DNA of 62,520 nucleotides from Thermoplasmata archaeon (GTDB lineage: Archaea > Thermoplasmatota > Thermoplasmata > Lutacidiplasmatales > UBA184): assembly GCA_028864975.1 (NCBI GenBank), contig JAGWLG010000018.1:1-62520 (forward strand), read 5' to 3'. How positions within the stretch are numbered: position 1 is the first letter of the stretch; each line of letters begins with the position of its first letter. Under the pieces are notes generated by a model. It made no database searches. It was not told the origin of the DNA and saw nothing but the letters and a program-made list of their open reading frames with translations. Below are positions 17,190 through 26,834 of the stretch, piece after piece. The position numbers and the translations under genes are program-made.

Positions 17190-18140
17190 TCAGTTGCTGG
17201 GGACGTCGGACTGTTCAGGCTGTACCATGAGCCTCACCTGACGTGCCTTCTTCGGGAGCCGAACGATGACCCTGAGCTTTTCGTCAAAGTAGTCCTTCAG
17301 GAGCGGCGGTCTCGACGCCTTGAGGTATAGGTCCGGGTTCTGCGCTAGCGCTCCCCCGATCGCATCGAGCTCTTCCCTCCTCGATGCTTCCTGGACCAGG
17401 CACGGCACCTGCTTGAATCCGAGCTCGCGAAGCAGGTAGGCCCGGTGGCTTCCGTTGCTCAACACCAGGCGGTTCTCGCAGTGGACCGCCTGGAGGAAGT
17501 TGGGACCGTAGCCGACGGCTGCAACCAGGACATGGGTCACCGGGCCGCCGAAATGCGCGCCTTGGATTGGATTGCCCTCGAGGACTGTGACGTCCAGTAC
17601 CCGGAAGTCGGTGGAGGGAGAGACGAAGGAAAAAGCCGGGACCTGCGCGGGCAGCCGTATCGCGTGCACGTCTGGGTGGGGGTGGTCGGCGGGCAGGCAG
17701 AGACGGAACAGGTCCTCTTCGGAGAGGGGCGATGGCAATGCGCGCTTCTGGTCGCGCACCGCTTCCAAGTTGATGTCCTTCTGGAACACAACCAAGCGAT
17801 CCAGATCGACCATGCCAATGCGTGTGGGAAGGACAGAGAACGCCCGGCGGAAGATGGGGTCCACCAGGACCTCTCTTTCGAGGGCCTTCAGCTTGGCTGA
17901 CAGTTCACCGATAGGGGGGCCGTCGCAAAGTCCGGCTTCGTCCCGTTCCAATTCCTTCACGTGGTCATTGGCCGACCTCCACACCCCCGCCATCTGAGAA
18001 ACCACCTCTGGTGCCGCAGAGCCGGTTTGATTGAGCACCATCGAGAGGAACTCGGGCATGGGAGGCCGCCCGGCCAGGAAGACGTGGTCTTGGGTGTTCG
18101 AGGCTCGGATCGGCGTGATTGCGGGGGTATCCCTCTGCAT
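17190..18140 (-). CDS. ParB-like-domain protein
   Basis: 316 residues, soluble. Seen: a helical N-terminal half, then around residues 225-255 the motif N-G-S-H-R-A-Y-L-L-R-E-L-G with a following V-P-C-L-V strand. Known: (D/N)G-x-H-R-x-x-A-x-x-x-L-G followed by a V-P-x-x-V strand is the signature of ParB/Srx-type domains, used in partition, nuclease and regulatory proteins. The usual partner ParA is absent. It is divergent from the CARF regulator at 18231, with an AT-rich shared intergenic region (18180-18225). Role could be in DNA processing or nucleotide sensing. Confidence 0.6.
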   Translation of the reverse strand: MQRDTPAITPIRASNTQDHVFLAGRPPMPEFLSMVLNQTGSAAPEVVSQMAGVWRSANDHVKELERDEAGLCDGPPIGELSAKLKALEREVLVDPIFRRAFSVLPTRIGMVDLDRLVVFQKDINLEAVRDQKRALPSPLSEEDLFRLCLPADHPHPDVHAIRLPAQVPAFSFVSPSTDFRVLDVTVLEGNPIQGAHFGGPVTHVLVAAVGYGPNFLQAVHCENRLVLSNGSHRAYLLRELGFKQVPCLVQEASRREELDAIGGALAQNPDLYLKASRPPLLKDYFDEKLRVIVRLPKKARQVRLMVQPEQSDVPSN

Positions 18141-18179
18141 CGGCGAGTCGCTCCGAACGACCTTGAGCCTCGGGTGAGT

Positions 18180-18225
18180 TGTTAACCTTCAAGCGGAAAG
18201 TGTAACTACTTAGGAAACAATTGGG
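18180..18225. promoter_or_regulatory. AT-rich divergent promoter region
   Basis: GTTAACC and TGTAACTACTTAGG give TATA-like options for both the ParB-like gene (minus) and the CARF regulator (plus, ATG at 18231). Confidence 0.45.
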
Positions 18226-18230
18226 CGTCC

Positions 18231-19055
18231 GTGCGGAGGACGGTTCACATTGTCCCCCTTGGGTGGGAGTTCGACAGGGTCGTACTTCCAATCGATGCGA
18301 TGAAGGGTCACCGGGCCTACCTCCTTTGCGAACCTACCGCGGAGGAGCCGCAGCGGGCCCACTTCCTGCGCGCGGTCACGGCCGCCTTGAAACGGCGGGG
18401 GCTCGAGGTGGTCCATCGGTCGGTCGATGCGAACCTCGACTCAGAGGGGCTCGTCCGCGAGATCTCGGCAATCATCCAGCTCGAGCAAGGGGCCGAGAAT
18501 ATCGTACGAATCAACCTGGGTGGGGCGGGGAAAGTGGCGGCCTCCGCTGCAACTCTAGCGGCATCCGTCCATCTGCATCTTCTCACGGGGTCCCTCTATT
18601 ATTCCGAGGCAGAGAACTACTCGGAACCCGGGAGGGAACGACAGGCGCACGGGCTTGCTCTCGGGATGAAGGGTGAACCGTTCGACCTACCGTTCTTCCG
18701 GCTGGACATTCCACGGGACGACGCCCGACTTACCCTTGGGCTCCTCGCTGGAGTTCCAAGGCACGAGCTCCGGTATGGAGTGGTGATCGCGACTCTCCGC
18801 AAATGTGGGTTCAAAGAGTACATAGTCCCCGAGGAGGAGGATCCGAAGCGCGGACGCGCCCGGAATAGGGCCAACGTGATGCTCAACAAGCGGGTGGTAG
18901 GCAAGCTCAGACGACAAGGCTTCGTGGAGGTCGAGCCTCTGGGTCGTGAGCGGATCCTTAGGCTCACGAGGCCCGGACGTTACATGGCGAATCTCTGCGT
19001 TCCACCCCTACTTTCCCCCACGGACCCCGCGGTCTTCCCTAAGCCCATCGAATAG
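18231..19055 (+). CDS. CARF-like winged-helix transcriptional regulator (HFX_2341/DUF6293 type)
   Basis: 274 residues. Seen: the N-terminus reads V-H-I-V-P-L-G-W-E-F-D-R-V, then a strand Y-L-L-C-E-P, and around residues 88-105 E-N-I-V-R-I-N-L-G-G-A-G-K-V-A. Known: an H-I-V-P-L-G-x-E-x-D-R start and a N-x-x-G-G-x-K loop mark the archaeal HFX_2341-like regulators with a CARF-related Rossmann domain, which in other proteins bind cyclic oligonucleotides. The C-terminal about 100 residues look like a winged helix (L-N-K-R-V-V-G-K-L-R-R-Q-G-F-V-E-V-E). It is upstream of a broken restriction gene and divergent from a ParB-like gene. It may control a stress or defence response; the ligand is unknown. 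Confidence 0.78.
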   Translation: MRRTVHIVPLGWEFDRVVLPIDAMKGHRAYLLCEPTAEEPQRAHFLRAVTAALKRRGLEVVHRSVDANLDSEGLVREISAIIQLEQGAENIVRINLGGAGKVAASAATLAASVHLHLLTGSLYYSEAENYSEPGRERQAHGLALGMKGEPFDLPFFRLDIPRDDARLTLGLLAGVPRHELRYGVVIATLRKCGFKEYIVPEEEDPKRGRARNRANVMLNKRVVGKLRRQGFVEVEPLGRERILRLTRPGRYMANLCVPPLLSPTDPAVFPKPIE

Positions 19056-19115
19056 CCCCATCGAGCGAGGGGGAGCTCGTGGGCGCGCCCCCCAGGATTA
19101 TAGTCCGGGTCCGCG

Positions 19116-20294
19116 TTGGTCCTTGGGGAGGTCCCGGCCGCTGGCTTTCAAGCGCTCGGGGCACTCGTGAGTCTCGGACCCGAAGCCGAAGCCCGCAAGG
19201 AGATCGACCGGCAGTTGGCCGAGGCCGGCTGGCTCGTCCAAGATGCCCGCGACGCGAACCTCCACGCCGGCCCAGGGGTCGCCATCCGCGAGTTTCAGTT
19301 GATGCCGGGGCACGGCTTCGCGGACTACCTTCTCTACGTGAAAGGCCGGGCCGCCGGGGTCATCGAAGCCAAGAAGGTCGGAACGCCGCTCGCGGGGGTC
19401 GAGACCCAGACGGAGAAGTATGCCGACGGAGTCCCACCCGACCTGCCCGCACACGTTCGCCCGCTCCCCTTCCTCTATCAGAGCACGTCCGTCGAGACGT
19501 GGTTCACGAATCGATTGGACCCCGAGTTCCGCAGCCGCGAGGTCTTCTCGTTTCACCGACCGGAGACCTTGGAGTCCTGGCTCGAGTCGCAGCCCCTGGA
19601 CGGCCAGCGCTACCCCTCAACATTGAGGGGTCGGCTGCGGCACTTGCCTCCTCTTGAGCGAGGGAACCTCTGGCCCATCCAGGCACAAGCGGTCGAGTCG
19701 CTCGAGGATTCCCTGGCCCGAGGTCGGCCCCGAGCGCTCATCCAGATGGCGACTGGGAGTGGCAAGACCTTCACGGCGATCACCTCGGCCTACCGCCTGG
19801 TGAAGTTCGGCGGGGCCCGGCGCGTGCTCTTCCTGGTCGACCGGGCGAACCTAGGACGCCAGGCGCTGAAGGAGTTCCAGTCGTACGTCACGCCCGACGA
19901 CGGGCGCAAGTTCACCGAACTCTACAACGTCCAGCGATTGATCTCCAACAAGGTCGACCCCGTCGCCCGCGTCGTCATCACGACCATCCAGCGCCTCTAC
20001 TCCATCCTGCAAGGGAAGGAGGCAACAGATGAGGAGTTGGAGGAGGGCTCGCTCTGGGGGACCTCTGCCGGCCTCCTTGAGAGGCCTGCGGAGGTCCGCT
20101 ACAACCCCGGCCTTCCCCCCGAGTTCTTCGACGTGGTCTTCATCGACGAGTGCCACCGGTCGATCTACACGGTCTGGAAGCAGGTCTTGGACTACTTCGA
20201 CGCGTTCCTCGTCGGGTTGACGGCGACGCCCGGGAAGCAGACCTTCGGCTTCTTCCAGAGGAACCTGGTCCAGGAGTTCCTCGTCCAAAGTTAG
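19116..20294 (+). pseudogene. hsdR: Truncated type I restriction enzyme R subunit
   Basis: 392 residues; a GTG at 19167 fits the family start better. Seen: an N-terminal nuclease domain with F-A-D-Y-L-L-Y and I-E-A-K-K (PD-ExK type), Walker A A-T-G-S-G-K-T near residue 213, and D-E-C-H-R plus L-T-A-T-P near 325 and 355. Known: full HsdR proteins are roughly 900-1100 residues with two RecA-like lobes and a C-terminal helical region. Here the protein stops just after the first RecA lobe, and no hsdM or hsdS lies nearby. I infer an inactive remnant; a truncated protein acting with other subunits is less likely. Confidence 0.8.
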
Positions 20295-21237
20295 TCGAGG
20301 TATGCCCCTCCACGGCCCGTTCGGGCCAAGAAAGGGTAGGACGGAACGAGACCCGGTATCCCCGACGCCGTTCTGTGGAGCCCCGCCCGGACCATCAAGG
20401 CATCGCTCGACTGCACCTTCTCTTCCAAGGGATTGTCCGGCCGTGGAGGGTGGCAACCCGGCCCCCAGGACCTGCGCAGATTGGAACTCTCTCGATCCTG
20501 GTTCGGTCCGAGGAGCGTCGGCTAACGCACCGAGATGAACGCCGTGCCCTCAACGAGAGGCGCCGCGACGCGCCCAGAGGCGTGCGAAGGCCTCGCCACA
20601 GGCACCCAGCGCACTGACCAATCTTCCGCCCATTCGCGCCCCGGTGGGTCCCGGTCCCGATGTAGCGCTGCGTGCGACGGACCCCCGGGAGAGGAGTTCC
20701 AGAGAGCCTCCACGGTGGCCCCGCCACGGACGAGACCATGCCAACCTGGCCAACCATGCCAACCAAGCCGAGCCATTCTAAACGGGCGTGTGCCTCGGCA
20801 AGGCCGCTAGGCAAGGTGTCTTGGCAAGGAGCATGGCATGGTTGTCCGGGCCTACCCATCGGGCTGTCCTTTGACCCCTCTCGAGTGTAGCGCTCAGAAC
20901 GACGACCACCCCCGAATCACCCCCCTGCGGCGGGAGGACCCGTTCGCGAAGCGAACGGGAGGACCCGCCGCCCCCGTGCGTGGCGGGGGAGCCGCGACGG
21001 GGCGCGCGCGGCGGCTCCCCCTGACCGACCCAGGAAGGGGAGGGAGGGGGAGGTGGGAGATGGACGCGCGCCGCGCCCCTGGTGGCGGGGGAGCTCTTCC
21101 CCCCCACTCCCTACCCTACCCCCTGCTCCACCCGTGGGGGGGAAGGGCGGTGGTGGGCGGGCCGGATGGGGGGGAGGCGGCCTCTGCGGCGGGGACCCCG
21201 CCGCGGGTGTGACGGAGGCGCAGCGACAGATGCGGGG
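20295..21237. other. Gene-free stretch with palindromes
   Basis: No convincing gene in 940 bases. Seen: a 10-bp inverted repeat CAACCATGCC (20751-20760) and GGCATGGTTG (20836-20845) around repeated ATGCCAAC/GGCAAG words; a perfect 9-bp hairpin CCCGTTCGC-gaa-GCGAACGGG (20939-20959) flanked on both sides by GGGAGGACC-like words; and a palindrome GCGGCGGGG-a-CCCCGCCGC (21186-21204) just past the 3' end of the next minus-strand gene, which could act as a terminator. Confidence 0.5.
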
Positions 21238-21801
21238 TCAGGTCCTTTCCCAGGCGGACGAGCTCCGGTCAAGGATCGTGGTCCAGACCGGGCGCGTCAA
21301 GGGAGCCCCGTTCAACGAGACGATCCACCCGCTCGGAAAGTCGCGCGCGCGGCGAGTGATGACAAACGCGAGCGTGACCTCCCGGCCTTCCCGAAGGACC
21401 CGGAGGTTGGGAGGGAGGGGCGTCGCCCATGTGAAATAGAACCGACACCCCGCGATGTCGTACGGCTCGGCGCCTGGCGCCCGGTGGGTAAGGGGAGTTC
21501 CGGAGACCTCCTCGATGCGACCGTCGGTGAGGACGGCGCGCGCTTGGTTCCGACGCTTGAGACCCTCCACGGCGGCCAAGGCAGCAAGCAGGGCCAGGAG
21601 CAAGGCGACCAGCGGCCAGAACCCAGCGAAACACCGGCCTCCGTGCGGAACACATGCCTGAGGAACGGGCCACACTGCGAGAGCGGCCAGAGCAAGGACG
21701 CCAGCCACGGCTGCGATCGCCCACACGGCGCCGGCAGCCCTCCCTATGGTCTCCCGCTCATCCCCGGTGAGCGGGCGTGTCCGTCGCCCTTCCTGGAACA
21801 T
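21238..21801 (-). CDS. Two-TM membrane protein with C-terminal soluble domain
   Basis: 187 residues from the ATG at 21801; the frame is open further upstream but that part is low complexity, and a TATA-like CTCATAATGG sits about 25-33 nt upstream. Seen: two hydrophobic helices (about 20-45 and 60-85) with two loop cysteines, then a beta-rich domain of about 95 residues with R-A-V-L-T-D-G-R-I and C-R-F-Y-F-T-W. Known: similar two-helix plus beta-domain proteins (DUF3592-like) are common in membranes; I do not assign a family firmly. Confidence 0.55.
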   Translation of the reverse strand: MFQEGRRTRPLTGDERETIGRAAGAVWAIAAVAGVLALAALAVWPVPQACVPHGGRCFAGFWPLVALLLALLAALAAVEGLKRRNQARAVLTDGRIEEVSGTPLTHRAPGAEPYDIAGCRFYFTWATPLPPNLRVLREGREVTLAFVITRRARDFPSGWIVSLNGAPLTRPVWTTILDRSSSAWERT

Positions 21802-22157
21802 CTGACGAGGGAGGGCTGTTCCATTATGAGAATCGCTCGGCGGGCTCGTCTCGCCGTGAGGACCAAGGATCGCGGCGGGGGCGCGGCGGGGCCGCGTCGC
21901 TCGAGAGGGGGAAGAGGGGGAGGGGTCGCGCGGTTCGCAGGGAGGGGGTACCGCCCCTCTCGGGAGTTGGAACCCTCCTGCGGGGAGCAGGAGTTGGGGT
22001 TCGCGTCCCCTCCAGAGGGAAGTAGGCACGGGCCCGTTCTTGAACGTTGGCACGGGGCCCGACGCGCGTCAGAACCCGGGGGCCGCGAGGGCGGTCCGCG
22101 GGAAAACGGATCGCGACTCGCAAGAGTTGAAGGTCCGGGAGCAGCTCGGGGGGGCCC

Positions 22158-22502
22158 GTGAGGGTCCTCCTTCGGCGCGACGGGGCCATCGCGCTCGCGG
22201 TCCTGAACACATGGGTGGCGGGGGCCATCGTGTGGACGTGGGCGGGCGACGGGGGCTACGCCCCCCCGACCGCCCCCGGGTTCTATCTCGGCGTGGCTGC
22301 GCTTCTTGCAGGTGCTCTGGCGGGCTTCGCGGGGTCGCGATGGCGAACGCGATGGGTGGCGCTCGTATCCGGGAGCACGCTCGGCGGACTCGCGGCGGTC
22401 GCCGTGCCGCCCGATCTGGCCCCGGTCGCAGGTCTGGGAGTCGGGGCGCTCGCCGCGCTCTGGGGGGGCGCGCTATGCTCGATGCCGCTGGACGGGGCGT
22501 AG
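22158..22502 (+). CDS. Small polytopic membrane protein
   Basis: 114 residues from a GTG. Seen: four hydrophobic stretches (about 8-28, 40-58, 65-82, 88-108) with short Gly/Ala-rich turns. No charged motif or family signature. It is isolated on the plus strand. Confidence 0.5.
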   Translation: MRVLLRRDGAIALAVLNTWVAGAIVWTWAGDGGYAPPTAPGFYLGVAALLAGALAGFAGSRWRTRWVALVSGSTLGGLAAVAVPPDLAPVAGLGVGALAALWGGALCSMPLDGA

Positions 22503-23203
22503 GCAGGGCCCGAGTCCGCCGCGAAAGGCGCTCCTCCGGATCCGCCGCCCAAGGCGGTTCGGTAGGCCACGGGTAGCACGAGGGGGTCGCCGCCCGGGCT
22601 CGAGGCGCGTCGTCGGACCTGGTGTGCGCCCGGCTCCGGTGCGCGCGACTCGACCGTACGGGAGCAGGGGGCCTCTGCGGCGGGGACCCGGGGCGTGAGG
22701 CGACCAGGTTCGGCATGAAGAAGTAGGCGGTCGGAGGTCACGTACCCGTGGCGACCTCGCTCGGCCATGCCGAGAGCAGGGGGCAGTCGCCCTGGTCGAG
22801 GGAGGACCGTCCCCGAAGGGGCAGGTCCGGTAGGTGCGGGCTTCCCTGACCGCTCGGCCCGGACGCGCCCTCGGACGCGGAGGCCGCGGGCTCGACCGAT
22901 CCTCCGCACGCTTGTTGCAGGGTATGCGGGAGGGAGCTGAGGCAATCGGCGATGAGCGTCGCGCTGCCGGGGCGCCCTCGAGGGTGAGACGTGAGGATGA
23001 CCCCTCGCGAGCTGTGGACCGTCAACGGGGTGTTCACGGTTGTCGTTGAGCATCGGATCGCCTTCACCCGTGAGACAGCAACCTCTTGAGCGAGTCAGGA
23101 GCAGTGAAGTGTTCTCCCTGGTGCATTCACGGTCATTGCCCAACGAGAAGAACGAGGCGCCGCCGGCTCGATACGTCCATTACGGCCCCTATCGCTATCG
23201 AAC
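22503..23203. other. Gene-poor stretch with one palindromic element
   Basis: About 700 bases without a well-supported gene. Seen: GCGGCGGGGACC at 22677-22688 (shared with three other places), and at 22804-22828 the element GGACC-gt-CCCC-gaa-GGGG-ca-GGTCC, which belongs to the dispersed palindrome family. A minus-strand frame (22738-23067) runs through it but its composition is not convincing. Confidence 0.5.
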
Positions 23204-23788
23204 TTGATGGTCAAGCCCACTGGTCAAGAGTCCCGACCCTTGCTCTCGATCGTTCTGGTCGCTTTGGTCGTCGGAGCTTCAGTCCCTACGCAGGAGGCCA
23301 AGGCGACGCAAGTACAGGTATTGTCCGATTCCGTCCTCGAAATCATGGGGTGGGTGAACGAGACTTCTGGGCATCAAGCCCCGGCCTGTTCGACTCAGGC
23401 TGGTCAGCCAGTCTGGATCAACATTTCGCTGCAAGCGCGGGCATGGAATGGAACACCGCCGTTCAGATTCTCTTGGCAGATCACGGAGTACTCTGGCGGC
23501 CCCCCCATGGTCAACCTAAGCGGCCAGGATCTTCAGTACAATCTCACGGGGCGCATGGCCGAAGGACAACAGGGGGTCATCTGGCTGAACGTGACCGACG
23601 CAAGCGCGCGGAACTCGGGCATTAAGCTCGACAAGCCGTGGCTTGCACTACCTGCAGCGGCTTGCGGGCAACCTTCGCCCTTCCTAGCTCTGCTCATCCC
23701 TGCTGCGCTGACACTCGTCGCGGCTATCCTGCTCCTGATTGTGAGTTCTTGGATCATCAGACGACGGTCGCGGAAGCGGGAGGGATAG
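23204..23788 (+). CDS. Secreted Ig-like protein with C-terminal anchor
   Basis: 194 residues. Seen: a signal-like hydrophobic segment (about 12-28), an extracellular part with N-x-S/T sites and the PKD-like phrase N-G-T-P-P-F-R-F-S-W followed by L-S-G-Q-D-L, one transmembrane helix (about 160-184) and a basic tail R-R-R-S-R-K-R. It looks like a single Ig/PKD-like domain on a stalk. Function likely surface binding; no partner gene identified. Confidence 0.65.
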   Translation: MMVKPTGQESRPLLSIVLVALVVGASVPTQEAKATQVQVLSDSVLEIMGWVNETSGHQAPACSTQAGQPVWINISLQARAWNGTPPFRFSWQITEYSGGPPMVNLSGQDLQYNLTGRMAEGQQGVIWLNVTDASARNSGIKLDKPWLALPAAACGQPSPFLALLIPAALTLVAAILLLIVSSWIIRRRSRKREG

Positions 23789-24099
23789 GCACAGTCGTGG
23801 GGTTCTCGGTGGTTTCGGTGCTGGCACCGTGCTCTCCGCGGCTGGGACATGGGTGCGGGACCACTCTCTTCTTCCACGCGGCGGTCGCGGTCGCTGCGGC
23901 CGCGGGAGGGGTAGGCGTGGTGAGGGCGCGGAGGCGGTAGCGGCGGAAGGGGACGGGCGCGAGCCGAGAGGGGAGGTAACGAGCCGCACGCCGAGGGTGG
24001 TGACCGCGAGGCCGCCCCGTCGGTCGCGTTTCCACGAAGCGCAAGACGCGGTCGAATCACGACCAAATGGTCTATGATTCGGGACGGACATGGTGAACC

Positions 24100-24321
24100 G
24101 TGAGGGCGGCCCCACCTGCCCGTTTCGAGTTCCCGCCCGGGGCGCTGCGTCGGGCATTCCTGCCTCCCATCATCATCGTTGGAGTGCTCGTGAGCCTGGC
24201 GGTCGCAATGCTGCTGCTCGGTGTGCCGTGGGGGGCGGCCGTCGAGGTCGGGTTGGTCGGAGGAGGCGTCCTGGGGCTTGTCCTGGTGTTCGCCCCGCGA
24301 CCGAAGGGGCGGTTGAGCTAG
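24100..24321 (+). CDS. Small two-TM membrane protein
   Basis: 73 residues from a GTG. Seen: a short basic N-terminus (F-E-F-P-P-G-A-L-R-R), then two hydrophobic helices (about 22-42 and 46-64) and a basic C-terminus. No family recognised; function unknown. Confidence 0.5.
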   Translation: MRAAPPARFEFPPGALRRAFLPPIIIVGVLVSLAVAMLLLGVPWGAAVEVGLVGGGVLGLVLVFAPRPKGRLS

Positions 24322-24455
24322 CGCGAATGGACCGGTCGGACCGCGTGCGAGACCTCCCGCCCGCGGGCCGGTGCTCGATTAGCCCTGAGGCGATCTCGGC
24401 ACCGCATGGCGCGGAACTCCGGTAGGTTAAGCCGAGTCGTGGGCATGGTTCGGGC

Positions 24456-25484
24456 GTGCGGGTCTGGCGAAGTGTGACGGTCGTGCTGGCGCTGCTTCTG
24501 GTGGCTCTCGGCGATCCCGCCGGGACGCTCGGTGGCGCCCCCGTCCCGACGGGTCACGAAACACCAGCCGCTTCACCACACTCCGCGGTCGCCCCCTCCG
24601 GGCCGAGCGCACTGCGGTCGTCTCTTCGCCTGCCGGACCCCGGGCCTTGCTCATCCCCAACACGTGCTCCGTTAAACGTTACGCTCGGCAGCGTACCAGA
24701 GTACAACACCGCCTACACTGGCTGGTCCATGTTCCCCGGCCTCGGCCCCATTCCTGGGGTGAACGTCACCGGTGGATCCGGTGACACAAGGAACTACACG
24801 TACTGGTGGCGGGGAGTTCCGCCCCCCTGCCCCTCTTGGAACACTCGCTGGTTCGGCGCGTGCGCACCTGCGTATCCCGGGAACTGGACCGTGCACGTCC
24901 AGGTGAACGACACTTCGGGGGGCGAGACCGCGACCTCGCCCCCGTTCTGGATCAACGTCGTCCGGAGCGACAACTTCTCGGTGACCTTCCTCGTGCGGCC
25001 CGCCAGCTGTGGCCCGATCCGGACCGGATGGTACCCGCCCGGTTGGATCCGATCACCGTGGAACGTGACCCTCGCGAACGGCTCGGTCGAGACCTTCCGC
25101 ACTCCAGACCAGCCGCCCGATGTGCAGGCGGGCGTGCTCGCGTGTGCCGGGTACAGGTTCGTCGAGTGGCAAGAGTCCGGCGGAGTTGTCGAGTCGAGCG
25201 CGGGCCCGCTCCTGTACAACGGGACCCTCCTCCTCCCGTACGCGGTGGACCTGACGATCTCGGGGAACGGTAGCCTCGCGGCCGAGTTCGCGAAGGTGCC
25301 GACGCCGCCTTCTCCTCTCGCGCTCCTCCTCCATTGGCCGCTCGTCCTTGTCCCGATCGTGGCGGTGGTCCTCCCTGTGCTGCTGCTCCTCCTTCCGCGA
25401 TGGCTACGGAGGCGTGGCCGTCGACGGCTCGAGGAGCCACCGTCTGCGGACAACACCGGCATTCAGGAAGCGGTGCAGAGTTAG
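24456..25484 (+). CDS. Secreted surface protein with C-terminal anchor
   Basis: 342 residues from a GTG. Seen: signal peptide (about 5-27), an Ala/Pro/Ser spacer, an Ig-like part with many N-glycosylation sites and W-W-R-G-V-P-P-P-C-P, a later block ending in Y-R-F-V-E-W-Q-E-S-G-G, one transmembrane helix (about 290-312) and a basic tail. The second block resembles the (Y/F)-x-F-x-x-W-x-x-x-G-x-x pattern of InlB B-like repeats. Surface exposure is clear; the ligand is not. Confidence 0.68.
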   Translation: MRVWRSVTVVLALLLVALGDPAGTLGGAPVPTGHETPAASPHSAVAPSGPSALRSSLRLPDPGPCSSPTRAPLNVTLGSVPEYNTAYTGWSMFPGLGPIPGVNVTGGSGDTRNYTYWWRGVPPPCPSWNTRWFGACAPAYPGNWTVHVQVNDTSGGETATSPPFWINVVRSDNFSVTFLVRPASCGPIRTGWYPPGWIRSPWNVTLANGSVETFRTPDQPPDVQAGVLACAGYRFVEWQESGGVVESSAGPLLYNGTLLLPYAVDLTISGNGSLAAEFAKVPTPPSPLALLLHWPLVLVPIVAVVLPVLLLLLPRWLRRRGRRRLEEPPSADNTGIQEAVQS

Positions 25485-25646
25485 GAGCGCCGGCCTCGGC
25501 AGGACGGGAGGCGCGCGAAGTCGCGGACACGGGCTTGTGGACATGGTCGTGGCACTTCCATGCCCAAGAGAGGACGAGGCGGTGGATAGACTCGAGGGGG
25601 AAGCGGACGGAGGGCAGCGACGGGGCGGGATCGGCGTTGTTCACGC

Positions 25647-26225
25647 TCAGAGCGTGACCGAACTGGAGGAGCCTGCACCGCTCGTGGTGGTGGGCGTGAG
25701 CTGGGCTCCCACGAGGTCGACCCCCGGGCCGGCGACGACAAGAACGGTTTGGCCGCCCTCGATGGCCACCGGAATTGACGCGTTGAGGGCGGTCCAACCT
25801 GCCGATCCCCAGACGGCCAAGTCGCCTGCCCCCCCTGCAGCAATGAGGACCGCGACCCAAGAGGTCGACGAGGTGGGGCTTCGGATGCAGTTGTCGGGCG
25901 AAGAAGGGGCGCCGGCAGGGGTGGTGGAGCCGGCTCCCGCCAGGGTGAGCGCGAAGCCGAAGTTGGCGGTGGTGAGGGTGTAGGCCGCGCCCCCGATGGA
26001 GACCGGAACCGTCGCGAACCGGGTCCGGGACGCGTCGCTGCAGTTTCCCATCAGGCCGGCCGTCCCCCATGGACCGCAGAGCGCGCGGCAAGGATTCCCG
26101 GATGGCCGGGGCGCGGTGAGAAAGAGCAGGGTCCCGACCAGCGCGACCGCGAGCGCGACCAGGAGCGCGGCCGCGAGGAGGCGCCGGGGAGAGCGGTCCT
26201 CGCGGGGACCTGGACGAGCGGGCAC
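25647..26225 (-). CDS. Single-TM exported protein
   Basis: 192 residues from a GTG at 26225, chosen because a TATA-like GATAGTTC sits 25-33 nt upstream and the upstream frame is low complexity. Seen: a basic N-terminus, one helix (about 15-37), then an extracellular domain with four cysteines (C-R-A-L-C, N-C-S-D, N-C-I-R) and alternating beta strands. No C-terminal anchor. Topology resembles the gene at 32368. It could be a pilin-like or receptor-like protein; no family assigned. Confidence 0.55.
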   Translation of the reverse strand: MPARPGPREDRSPRRLLAAALLVALAVALVGTLLFLTAPRPSGNPCRALCGPWGTAGLMGNCSDASRTRFATVPVSIGGAAYTLTTANFGFALTLAGAGSTTPAGAPSSPDNCIRSPTSSTSWVAVLIAAGGAGDLAVWGSAGWTALNASIPVAIEGGQTVLVVAGPGVDLVGAQLTPTTTSGAGSSSSVTL

Positions 26226-26387
26226 GCGCCTAGGAGGACGTGCGCCCCGATGAACTATCGTGGGGGGGGAATGGGGCGCGACGCGGGCCGCGGGGGCGCG
26301 CGAGGGGCCGCGGGGTTCCCTTGGCCTTCCCGAGCTTCCCTCGCCCACGCCGCCCGCGAGGCAAGACCAAGGGCGTGGGGGGCGCCC

Positions 26388-26834
26388 TCAGTAGATCCAG
26401 CGTTGACTTGGGGGGTTCCATGGAACGGGGGCTGGAAGCCTCGAGCGAAGAGCCCGCATGACCCGGGGGGATACTCGAACCCGGGCTCCCCCGTGGAAGA
26501 CGACCTCGTAGTATTCGGGGTCGTTCGGGTCGAGCACGCCCACCTTCTCAACGGCCTCCCAAGGCTCCAAGGTCCGCCGATGGAGGAGGTGCGTCGGGCC
26601 CCAATCGAGGACGAACCCACCTTGGGTGATGGCGTAGCGCGGGGGGAGCGTCCTTTGCGTGCCGAGGACCCAGACCGAGTAGCCGATGATCACAACGGGC
26701 CAGAGGAAGAACCCGAAGGTGATTCCGAACACGAGGATGAGCGCGAAGAGAGCGGAACCAAAGAAGAGCCCGTTGCCTACGAAGAACCGGACCACGTAGG
26801 AGTCGAACTCCGAGTTGACCAGGAGCTCGGCCAC
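26388..26834 (-). CDS. Two-TM protein with PH-like C-terminal domain
   Basis: 148 residues. Seen: two adjacent hydrophobic helices (about 14-36 and 38-58), then a beta-rich domain starting R-Y-A-I-T-Q-G-G-F-V-L-D and ending with a helix. Known: a two-helix anchor followed by a domain beginning Y-x-(I/L)-T-x-x-G is typical of bacterial-PH-like (YdbT/DUF304) membrane proteins. The gene at 31114 has the same plan (F-E-M-T-A-S-G-F-V-V). Function of such proteins is mostly unknown. Confidence 0.6.
   Translation of the reverse strand: MAELLVNSEFDSYVVRFFVGNGLFFGSALFALILVFGITFGFFLWPVVIIGYSVWVLGTQRTLPPRYAITQGGFVLDWGPTHLLHRRTLEPWEAVEKVGVLDPNDPEYYEVVFHGGARVRVSPRVMRALRSRLPAPVPWNPPSQRWIY

Noticed and set aside
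20295..20860. Missing C-terminal half of HsdR
   Set aside because: No helicase motif IV-VI or similar sequence in any frame.
22738..23067. Minus-strand frame of 109 residues
   Set aside because: Its end is a palindromic element and no motif or promoter supports it.
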